Below are positions 45,473 through 55,637 of a stretch of DNA of 64,000 nucleotides, one piece after another. Each line of letters starts with the position of its first letter. Position 1 is the stretch's first letter. The translations under genes were made by a program, and so were the position numbers. The notes under the pieces are model-generated. The model searched no databases and was not told where the DNA came from. It saw nothing but the letters and a program-made list of their open reading frames with translations. This DNA comes from Imbricaverruca yamaguchii (lineage: Eukaryota; Arthropoda; Thecostraca; Neoverrucidae): positions 5,381,501 to 5,445,500 of the forward strand of contig JAOTOL010001661.1 in assembly GCA_034440575.1 (NCBI GenBank), written 5' to 3'.

Positions 45473-46046
45473 TCAAACCGAGCCTAATCGCACGGTTTTA
45501 CTTGATTTCAGGGCCACCATAAACTCCGGCGGGACGACAGCCTCGGCAAACCGCGCCATGTCCTCATCGTCGCTGTTGTCAGTGTCGACCTCGTCCGCAG
45601 ATGCACCGTCGGCCGTGTCGACACTCCCACTTGAAGCCGCATCACACGCCACCGCGGCTCCACCAACCTTCCGCGAAGTCCGGCTGTCCCCACTGGCACT
45701 CTCCGCAGCGTCTTTCTGCTGGTCACGACGGCTCTTCTTCCTCAGCTGGAACTTCAGCAGGTCGACACCGGCCAGCCGGGGCCGCTTGGCGGGCCGCTGC
45801 TGGGTCAGCGTGTCCAGCTGAAGCGGAGGTGCCCCGGAGAACAGCCGGATGTCGCCGTCTACCGGCGTCGGGCGCAGATGCTTACAGCGGTCCTTCTCCC
45901 GGAGCATGCCCTCCACCATCTGGTCCAACTTACGGGCGACGTACTCGCGGAACTCGGGCGTGGTCTCTGGCTCCCGCCAGTCGCCATTCGTGGAGACGGC
46001 CAATTCGGAACGTGAGGTATTCATCACCACATGACCATGAGAAGAC
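45473..46046 (-). CDS. Last coding exon of a CUSTOS (C12orf43-like) homologue
   Basis: The minus-strand exon starts after a strong acceptor (cggatgcttgtttcgcag|G at 46047/46046) and ends at a stop at 45473: 190 codons with high third-position G/C. Near the start TTPEFREYVARKLDQMVE matches the signature TTPEFRAHVAKKL of vertebrate CUSTOS (from memory). A basic stretch AKRPRLAGVDLLKFQLRKK may be a nuclear-localisation signal. An acidic DNSDDEDMARFAEAVVPPEF near the C terminus resembles the SxDEExxRCREAA repeat of CUSTOS. CUSTOS is a nuclear protein that modulates canonical Wnt signalling during early development (established for vertebrates). About 60 N-terminal residues and the start codon must lie in exons at higher coordinates; I could not find them. 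Confidence 0.75.
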
Positions 46047-46049
46047 CTG

Positions 46050-48095
46050 CGAAACAAGCATCCGGAAATGTTTTCGACAATCATATTTCAGCAGTCGTCC
46101 GCATGAATCTAGAAGAAGAGAAACGTTGCCCGTGAACCACAAGTGCTTTTGTGTTGCGCGTCCCATGGCGACACATAGCGCGTGACTAACTTCGATACGA
46201 GCCAGGCTTCAGGCCGAGTGGGTTGTATGCAAAAAGGAGATATCTGGGGCAAATTTGCCAACTGGGGGGATCCAGTCCGACTCGGTTGTAATGATCTCCA
46301 CTTCATAACTGAACAACGAATAACAATACAAGTATCATCAAAGGTACACTGATTGCATTTAGTATTCCTATATACTCAGGAATGGATGGAAAAAGGGTAG
46401 GCTCAAATTAGTATGGCAAGGTTGGTTGCTCGAATTGGCTTCATATGGCTCTGAATGTTGCCGGAAAAATGATCAGGCTTCACAATGCTACTGGCGAATA
46501 AAACTTCATTCCAACACCATTAGGACCGAATACATAAGCGTGCATGGGAGGGCATATTCTACCATATGATTCAGGACAATTATAATGTTAATATTCGTTC
46601 ATTACGAATCACTGTCCATCTGGTCCTATTACCTGGAACATGAACTTAAACCCAAGTAAAAGTAAATCGACATCATTCACTTTTCGCACTTCGCCGTTTC
46701 ATTCACCATGTGTTCTGAAACCGGCTGAGTGCTGTGGTTGAGTATACGATCTTAGTGTTATACCGGCCACCAGGCTGACCTTTCCGCATAAATACGGTTG
46801 ATGCGGACACCAACAGGATGGTTCGACAGCTCAAGTTTAAATGGCCATGAGTGGCACACAAATGCATCCATGGAGTGGAATTGAAGATAGTTCTAATTCA
46901 GAGACTATTTTTTTGTTTGTTTCTGACATCAAGAATTAATTTGTGGTATACTTCCCAGTCAGCTTGGCGCTTGATTATCAAACAGCAATAGGTTGGCAGT
47001 CTTTTTTATAACAATTCCATTAAATATTTAGGCGAAAAATGAACGGATAATTATCCGAAGAGGATAAAGTTCTGGATGGCAAACACCAAAGACAAAGCCA
47101 TTTTTCCAACTCTGTGTGTGCCTGTCACCGAACTCCGAAACGGCACGTTCGGTTTCAAAGAAACTTCGCACACTGTAAGCCCGCAGATGACCAACAACGT
47201 TTCCTCGAAATTTGGCGCCAATGGAAATTCCCTGATGTGGCCTTCTGGAAGCATGCTATTTCTATGCGCATTACCATGTACGACGTAACTATACATATGT
47301 ATACTATAATGGAATAAAGCAATCCCGACTCACGCACGCTTTACACGAGCTAAACATTTCACAGCGTCAGAGATTGTTTCGTCATGCACTGTTCAGCCTC
47401 GTCGTACTAGGTCCCAGGACTAGTGTATGGTACCAAATGGAAGCGCATATTTCGGCCTGTAGGATTGACATCGGAGACACAAAACTGAGAACATAAGATA
47501 TGCAGCCAAAACAAGCAATCACCACATTTGCGATATCCTAGCTAACACATGTCCCAAATTCCATGAAAACATTATTTTAAACAAATGAATTGTGAACCGC
47601 GTTCCTCACAACGTTTATATCTGCGCGTACCACGTGACCTCTACAAAGGAGGGTGAAGGACGAAATTTACAGGTTTGGGGGTTTCACGAATAAGGATACA
47701 TTTCTGCAACCTGATGTGATAATTTTAAACACACATTACATCAGAGTTGTGCTTGCAGCAATCAAAATTCGTAAATCAAACGCAAAACTATGCAATGCAT
47801 AACCCAACCATGGTACAACCAAAGGTCATGTTAACTGCTCAAATTCTGACTTGTTTTTAAATCAGGAAGAAAATTCGGAAGTTCCCCCACCACCTAATTG
47901 GGTCAAAAACGATCTCTAGACAAGCCAGTGGACCACACCAGCCGAGCTGTTGGCATTCATGCATTGCATTCATGCATTGGGTCCGAATAAGAATTGGCGA
48001 ACTTCTGCACTAGAGTTGTTCTTTTCCACAAAACTGGCATGAACAAAGCGAATTTTGTCACAGCATGACACATGATATGACAAGCTGGATGATAG
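46050..48095. other. Probable intron or flank of the CUSTOS-like gene; no feature seen
   Basis: AT-rich unique sequence. The missing upstream CUSTOS exon was searched for and not recognised. Confidence 0.5.
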
Positions 48096-48099
48096 CACA

Positions 48100-48292
48100 G
48101 CAAAATAAAATGGGTCATTTTAAGGAGGTAAAAGTCTTGGTATGTTGCGGCTTTACCAGCACTTAGCAGCTGTGGCCAAATAGCAATATCTGCCTTTCAC
48201 CCTCGCAGGAAGGCCAGGCACCGGGGGAAATCTAACCAGGTATATCTGGCATGCCAGATGCTGAAGTTAACCAATGAGCTACCAACACCACA
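48100..48292 (-). mobile_element. tRNA-derived SINE, older copy
   Basis: The minus-strand head GGTGTTGGTAGCTCATTGGT gives a decayed A box. The B box reads CTGGTTAGATTTCC, with the CpG of GGTTCGA lost. The body continues with CTGCGAGGGTGAAAGGCAGA to about 48100. Confidence 0.65.
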
Positions 48293-48546
48293 GGTCAAAA
48301 TATTGATTATAAAAAAAAATAGCAGAACTACAGAATACCCCACACAGTGACCATGTTAGCACCATCTCAACAATTCATGGTTTTCCCACATTCATCTTCC
48401 TAAAAAAATTACTTATCATCCCAGAAACTTGGGTTCAGCATAAAGGAATATTAACACATGTCAGAAGAATTCTGGCAGAGTAGGAATTTTCCTATTCCTT
48501 TGGCAGAGTAGGCATTTTACTAGGCCTTTGGCACAGTAAACATTAA

Positions 48547-49380
48547 CCCGCGCCGTCTTTCCGGTCAAATCCTCCCACCCCGTCTCGGGGAGGGGGTTGA
48601 AGACCCCCTAAAATCCAAACTAATCATCGCACGAAAACGAGAGGCGTCATCGGAAAGCGCTCGACGAGTATGGTTCGGGTCCACCCTCCAAAACAACTTC
48701 CCCCCAAAAGTGGCGTCACCAGAGGGGCTAGATTTTCACAACTTTGCATGACTTGCATTGTCTTTGATTCTTGGAAGTTCATTTTGGGGGCTATATGAAA
48801 AACAAAATGTATTTGGAATGAGAAAAGGACAGCGAAATCCGCCAGGGCTATGATTTCTTTGGTCCCCCCAAAATAACAATTTTATTCACTTGAAATTTCA
48901 AAATTTAGTTTTCAAGTTTTCTTTAATTTTCCTCTTCCAATGGGTGGAGCAAACCGAGAAACGTTGTTGGAAGTCAACTTGCACTAACAAAAAATGCTTA
49001 TTTTAGCCAGAATCCTGAATTTGAACTGCAATTTGGCAAAAACACAAAATGTATACGTAGTTTTTTTTTTAAACGGGGGAAAACGAAAAATTCCACTCGT
49101 AAGTTTTGTTGCATCCGTAAAGATAAGCAAATGCTGAAAGTTTCATTAAAATACCTGTATCTGTTAAAGCGTGACGACTGCTTGAACTTTTTTTAGGTGA
49201 CCTCACTTGACCTTCAATAACTCGTTGACCCCAGATGACTTGACATAACATTTTTGAATCAGCATGTCAAATTGATGTGGGAAAATGCATGCCAAATTTT
49301 GGCACGCTGTCGTGCGCCGTTCGTCTGCTATCCGCGAAAAACCGGAGGGGGGTGGTTGACGACCCCCGAGTCGGGACGGG
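48547..49380. mobile_element. TTAA-flanked MITE, family A, copy 2 (834 bp)
   Basis: TTAA at 48543-48546 and 49381-49384. The left end CCCGCGCCGTCTTTCCGG and right end GAGTCGGGACGGG form imperfect terminal inverted repeats. The interior is homologous to copy 1 at 24704-25492. No coding capacity. piggyBac/Kolobok-type non-autonomous element. Confidence 0.83.
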
Positions 49381-49384
49381 TTAA

Positions 49385-50579
49385 GAGCCTCATGGGACCA
49401 ACTAGGGTAATCATATAAAGGAGATACCACAGACAATAAGAAATGACACAGACTCATCCCAATCAATATCATAGTCCAGCTTGAAGGGAACTATCTATCG
49501 CAGCATATCTAGTGCCATCCACACAGTATGAAATTTTTCAAGAAAATTGGTGGAAAATACCACCTAATGAAAGTTAAATCGACCTCCCTGTCTATGACTT
49601 TTATGACATCCTTGCTTACTAGCTGCTGATTATGAAGCCAACATGAACTCAACTGAAGACATCCTGATGCCCTTCACCAATTAAAATATGCCATAGTTGG
49701 GGTGCACCAATGACCTCTGATCAGTAAATATCCTGAAACCGTATCACAGAGCCTCTTCTGTTTCGGACAGTCTACCCAGTATCCTGAAACCCGGTATCAT
49801 CCAGCACTCCTTAAGTCCTTATTCAGCAAGCAATGGAGCCCTGCATTGAATACAATATACAGGCTTATCAAAGTTGCTCAGTGATAAATTATTTCACTTT
49901 CTGAGCACTCAATCGACAATCCTTCTCCAAGAAGTATCAGCATCCTGCTCATTGATATGAAGTATTTATGTCTCCTTTGAAACAGTATCGTGTTTATAAA
50001 TAGCATGTGCATGCCCTCAATATGGAATGATGTTACACGAACATTTTGCAATGCAATTTCGGGTAAAGGGATGACCTATGTGATATGGGATACAATACCA
50101 GTTCATCATAGTTATTATTCTCCTCATCCCGAATACATCTTTTTTTAAATTATGAATCTTAAAACAAATGATAAAGGTCCAGTCATAATTACTTACACCA
50201 TCAACTCAAATTTTAGATTGAAAGACATCAAAAACATTTTAAATTACACTAATTACATGTCAAATTTTCGACATCCTGCTATGCTCATTTCGACATCTCA
50301 CACCTAATGAAAAACCAATATTTTAACCCTGCATCCACATGATATTACATAACACACTCATGCACTCCCATGCCCAAGCAATAACTTTCACACTCCTTCA
50401 CCTATGCCTGCCTGGAGGGACCAGCACAGTGCACACCTACTATCATGGTTTTAACCCCATCTACAATCTTTTGCTCATGAACCACCTCTTTCTCCTACTG
50501 CAGATTGATGGATTACTTTGGCTTAAGGGCGCGCCCACTACGAGGTCATTTAGCGCCCATTTCCTACTGCAGACATTAG
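49385..50579. other. AT-rich unique DNA with falling CpG content
   Basis: No gene. A copy of the GGGCGC...GCGCCC stem motif lies at 50519-50560 (stem 50527-50532 / 50553-50558) and carries most of the local CpGs. Confidence 0.5.
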
Positions 50580-52157
50580 AGCTCAACAAGACTCCAGGCT
50601 AAAAATGTTCCCACCATATTTTTTATACATTAAAAGAAGGATTCCCACTTCAGCAACAGGCAGATTATTTCATTTATTTGTCACCCTAGTGTTGAAAACC
50701 TGTTGGCATTTAACTAGCATTCAACTTGATTTCTCCAACCTGAACCATAAAGATTTAAACACATAAAAGGCCAGTGCATCTATAAGGGCCCTTCTTGGTT
50801 GCACTCTGGATACTCAACCAGTTGCCCACCAAATCTGTTGATCAGCCTCCCTGGGATATTGAAAAAGAAGCCCTCTATTCATATAATGATTGTCTGTGCT
50901 GTTTTTAAAGATGTTCAATGCTATGCTACTGACAATGGTTTCTTGCAGCTTCTTCCAGTGTTCTATTGCCCTGTTGGTGAAGAAAGGCTGTCTTAACTTT
51001 GTCTTGCTGTGGTTAACTTAAATTTTGAATTGATGACCTCTAATTGCATAATTTCTGTTAAATTTAAACATTTCCCTGAGATATCCCTTCCATTGACATG
51101 AAAACATTAAATTTCTTCAATCTTCCCTCATACACCAGGTCGCTTATACATTCAACCTTTTTGAACCATGAGCTCATGGTTGATGTCCAGCTCTAATTTG
51201 TGATGTTTCTGTGTAATGTGTGTATGTTTGTGATGATAGTTTGTGCTGCATGCTGGTGCACCTATAATGGACACTAAAAATCCCTGCCTATGAGGATCTG
51301 AAATACATACACATATACATGGCCATTATACTGCATCAACTTATGAGCAAACTGATGGTACTTCTAGAAGCCCAGAATATTAGTGAAGATAAAACAGATG
51401 AACCCCAAACAATCTAAACTCCTTAATTTAAACTAACTCTGGTGAAGCTTTTCCTCAATCAGTCATCCATTAGCTTCAAAACTGCATGAGCATGAAAGTC
51501 AGTGACAAGAGCAAAACTAAACATTTTGTTCTGTCTGCTTCTGTTTCATAACACATAAGCCCAAGCCATGAATATTTGTGAAAATATAGCAAATGGGGGT
51601 CATAGCAAATTTAGATATATAATGTAACTTTGCTATGCCATGTTATTGGTTACCTGCCATGCAAAATAAATGGAAACTTCATTCTCCATCCCTTGCATTT
51701 GCTCCAATGCCAGCTTTGGAAAATCTCACAGTGGCACAGATTAATTCCATTGCATTCCAATCTGAAATCAGCTATACTCACTGGTCTGAATTAATCCAAT
51801 TGCATCTTGTAATTATATTGGGTTTGCTTTTTCCAAACTCCAGCAATGTCATCACTAATAAATGTCATGTAATGTGCAAGACATTTTTCCCTACATTTTG
51901 CACAACATACCCATTTAATATAAAAGAGAACAAAGAACATTTTGCATGTTTTTGTATTTTTTAAATTTGTATTCAGAATACTATGTATATGAAGTTGACT
52001 AAGGTGGATCACATCTTCTGGGAAATTATTTTTCTTAATTTTTGAAAAACATTTTACAAATATATAAAAACCTCAACTAGCCTAACTTCACCAAACCAAA
52101 CTCATTTATTTCCTTTATGGAAGCAAACGCATACAAACACCTTTCTTACCACTTTAA

Positions 52158-53367
52158 CATGTGCCCTGGAGAGCCCTTGAAAATTATGCACACTGGCAGG
52201 GGCAGATTCTGCCCCCTAAGATCTTGACTCCTATTAAAGCTGAAGCAATTCAATTTGCAGGGTGGATTGGTATGGCAGTGAGCTCTATTTTGTGTGTATT
52301 TCATTACCTATATCTTCAAATGAGGTCACATCAAAATTGTCTTGTTTTGCATGGATTGGTTTGTCATTGTTATGGATTGCTGTGGCAGTGTCCTAAAATT
52401 ACTTTGCCATTAACTGTGTGGATGAAGGAAGATGTTGCTTGGGAATAGTGAAAGATTGGAAGAAAATAAAGGATTGCCACTTAAGGATTAAAAGCAGAAT
52501 GCCTTCCACTTCAGTCATATGCATTTTACATTATTTAGCAGTCATGTGCATGATGACTGCCCATACATCATGTGGAAAAATGGTGAAAACCTATGATGAG
52601 GATGAAATAGCACAACTTCATTAACTGTGAATTTCAGGCCACATGGTGAATTATTTTACACTGTGCTGTGGTTGTGCTTAAATGCTCCAAAATGGGCATC
52701 AATGATGTTTCTGACATTATCAATGATGCAATACAGATACTAGTTCTTCATTTGATCCCAGGTCACCTAGATAGCGGTACTTTATCCTACTCCAACTACC
52801 TGTATCAGGCTGTCTGCACTGCTGAGTGGCTCAGCACAATCAGCTTTGTAAAGAAACGAGTGAAGTGCATGAATATAGTATGGAAATGCTTAGGTACACA
52901 ATGGCAAGCAGTAGTGTCCAGGATGTGTAGGAAATACAGCAAAGTGACATCAATCACATGGCAATCATTTGCATTTACAACAACATTCCAGTTGACCAAA
53001 TTTGGTTCCATTAACCTGCCATGAACTTGACCTGACTTAACATCAGTTACCTAGCATGACCTTGGGACTACATAGTATAATAATATACATCACACAAGTC
53101 ACTAGGTTCCAAAGAATACTCCCCTTTGCCAAGATACAGAAAGAGCACCAGGAAAAATTTGTGTGGTCTGGCACTAGGAAAATGATTAATTGAAGGTCTC
53201 CTAGCTCAATTTTTTCTCTATGATATCCATTTTCTTGCTTTAAACAATGCACTGGTCATTTCTAAGCAGGTACACAAAAATGGTGTATACCAACCAGCAA
53301 AATCTGGAGCTATGTACAAAAACCAGAGGGGTGGGTGGAATTCAACTGCTCCCACTTCCAGAGTGTG
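52158..53367. mobile_element. TTAA-flanked MITE, family B, copy 2, CpG-decayed (about 1210 bp)
   Basis: Left flank TTAA at 52154-52157, left end CATGTGCCCTGGAGAGCCC, right end GAGTGTG followed by TTAT (decayed TTAA). Collinear with copy 1. For example, CGGATTCCGCCCC there is CAGATTCTGCCCC here, and TTGCGTGGATTGG is TTGCATGGATTGG. It keeps about 270 bp of interior that copy 1 lacks (52390-52660). No transposase. Confidence 0.8.
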
Positions 53368-53536
53368 TTATAGCAGAATAATACAACTTTTCTTAATAAC
53401 CAATTTTTAATGTATTTTTTCTTCAAAAGTAGCCTAGGTTAGGCAAGTTAGATTAAACAAAAACTCAACTCAACATTTTTTTCTTCTTCTTCCAAAGGTA
53501 GGTAGGTGAAGTAAGGTAAGGTCAGGTTATGTTATG

Positions 53537-53561
53537 TTAGGTTAGGTTAGGTTAGGTTAGG
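53537..53561. repeat. Short interstitial (TTAGG)5 telomere-type repeat
   Basis: Five perfect TTAGG units, preceded by two GTTAT variants and a GGTAGGTAGG/AAGGTAAGG-rich stretch. TTAGG is the ancestral arthropod telomere motif (established knowledge). The tract is too short to be a chromosome end. Confidence 0.8.
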
Positions 53562-53792
53562 TTATGCTGCATTTTTATTTGATTTTTAAAACAATTTTGT
53601 ATGTTATGCTACATAACTCAAAGCCCCCTTTTGGCATGATTTTGCCCACAACCTTAAGTGTTTGCACAGTGGTCTCATTGTCTTCGTCACCTTCATAACC
53701 ATTACATTCCAAAGAAACATCATAAATATGCCTGATACTATAAACCTTACCTCTGAGCACCCTTTTTCATTTTATTTTGCCTGGCACCTGAA

Positions 53793-53840
53793 AGGTAGGT
53801 ATGTAGGTACCTACCTACCTCTACCTAGGTAGGTGCCTAC
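53793..53840. repeat. (TAGG/CCTA) palindromic simple repeat
   Basis: GGTAGGTATGTAGGTACC mirrored by GGTACCTACCTACCT and CCTAGGTAGGTGCC. Confidence 0.85.
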
Positions 53841-54791
53841 TACTTGCAAATGAAAGGAGTGACCACTCCATGTTCCCATATTCATAGACATTGCATTTGA
53901 AGAAAAATAAAATAATGAAATAAAAACATTACCTTTACGTACAAATGTACGTACCTACAAAGTAAACAAGTATAGACATAAAATTCCTTCCTGATATAAG
54001 CAGCTTCAAAAAAAATCAAGCATTTTAGGGAAAATAACCATGAAGTGAACAAAAAGCGGCGTACATCTTCCTTGCCTAACCGTATTAATGACATATCACC
54101 TCACCAATAAACTGTCCACTAACCAAACTAGTGATTGCCGGTCGACTAACCAAAACTCGTGTAGCTCACGCCGTGCTATGAATTTGGATTTTGTTATTGC
54201 TGGAGACACATTAGAATCCAGTGACGCGCCGTTGTCGCCGCACTGTTTGTGCTGCCAAAATAGTGGCAACAACAAAATGGCCCTTCATTGTATTACAAAT
54301 TTACAGAAATTTACAGAAATACAAATTTACATTCAACTGGTAAAAACTACATCACTTTTTTTAAACAGAAGAAAAAAGTACAAATTCAACACTATGCGAA
54401 TAGGGAGGTGGTAAAGTTTTCCTACATTCTTCGCCAAAACTGACAAAAAAACTGCCTTATATTCCACAAAGTTAACAACATTTCCGTGAACAAAAACAAA
54501 TGTATTCACCCTCGGATGCAAATTTAACTAACTCCAGTCATGCTGAATTTGGTGCGAATAAACCTTATTTCAGTATGTTTAATCCCAATCTTATCTAATG
54601 GCAATCTTATTTCATGATTGATTTCATGGTAATCTTATTTCATAATGTTTAATTTAATATGATTCATTGATTTAAATATATTGTACCATATTTATTACTT
54701 AAGTAACCAACAGCCGACTGCCAGTCGGCTGACAGTGGCTTAAATACTTTGCTGACGAAGAAAGTGCGAGGGGTAATACTGGTAAATTGTT

Positions 54792-54922
54792 TAAATGTGT
54801 ATTCACACCAAATTTGGTGTGAATGCACAGCTTGTGGTGTTAGTAAAATTGGCCTCAGAGGCCAATTTCACTAAAACCATGCGCTGTGTATGCACACTGA
54901 GTTAGATGTGAATGCACCCTTA
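54792..54922. mobile_element. Small MITE, family C, complete copy
   Basis: About 131 bp with inverted ends (TAAATGTGTATTCACAC at left; the right end reads, inverted, TAAGGGTGCATTCACAT). Inside are a perfect 22-bp palindrome (TTCACACCAAATTTGGTGTG... at 54802-54823) and a near-perfect AAATTGGCCTC/GAGGCCAATTT pair. A partial copy follows at 55089. Confidence 0.75.
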
Positions 54923-55088
54923 CGTAATCTCGAAGTGTTACTCTTCGCACTTTCTGTATGTCGAAAAGGTGTTTAAATTGCTATCAGCTGACTGTCATTC
55001 CACTTCTGGGGACTGAAATATTGAATAAGCTGAAATATAAGTAATTAAATTAGTGTTATTAAAGTAAACATAATTAAATAAGCATACC

Positions 55089-55165
55089 TAAAGGTGTATT
55101 CACACAAAATTATTTGTGAATACACAGCTTGTGACGTTTGTGAAATTGGTCTCTCCTGTAGACTT
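55089..55165. mobile_element. MITE family C, truncated copy in the bestrophin 5' flank
   Basis: TAAAGGTGTATTCACAC, then GTGAATACACAGCTTGTG and GTGAAATTGGTCTC follow the left half of the 54792 copy; the right half is missing. Confidence 0.65.
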
Positions 55166-55637
55166 CCACTATGATCAGCTGATATCGATGCATTGTGGGC
55201 GAAGCTTCGCCGTAAAATTTAAACTTTTGTAAGTGGGGCGAGTTGCATTTTTGGGATGTGGTGGATAGTTGCGAGCTAAATTGACCGGATGTTGTCGCCG
55301 TTGCAGGCCTAATTTTGGTCAATGTCAAGTCCGCCCTTGATTGCATCTCGGTGTGTTTTGAAGTCGCTTTGCATCTGAAGTGTTCAAAGTGAGTGTGCCA
55401 GAAATCACAACTTTGATATTCTAGGATCCTCATTTCCAGTTAGCGGGAAATATACCCAATGCACTTAATGGTGCAACGGTTAATACCAAGTAATGAATGC
55501 AATCAAATTGGTTTGCACGTCGCAAATGAACTACGTCGTTGCCTCGTAACGTCTGCCGCCTCCATTTTCCTGCAGCACTCCCAGCTATCTGCCGCAGCCA
55601 CATCGAGAACTGGCTGCAGCTTGACTGACTACTGACA
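55166..55637 (+). promoter_or_regulatory. Bestrophin promoter and 5' UTR region
   Basis: CpG content returns here after the CpG desert. No clear TATA box. An in-frame TGA at 55626-55628 precedes the ATG, and the start context is GACAATGA (A at -3), which fixes the start codon. Confidence 0.4.

Larger units (their letters stand above)
50580..53680. other. CpG desert of about 3.1 kb
   Basis: Reading every line, I find only four CpG dinucleotides (51141, 52128, 52775, 52857) in 3.1 kb, while TpG and CpA are abundant. The 40-46 kb and 54-59 kb flanks have ordinary CpG. It includes MITE B copy 2. There is no supported coding frame. Confidence 0.9.

Noticed and set aside
53537..53561. Chromosome end
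   Set aside because: Only five telomere units, followed by more than 10 kb of unique sequence including a gene.
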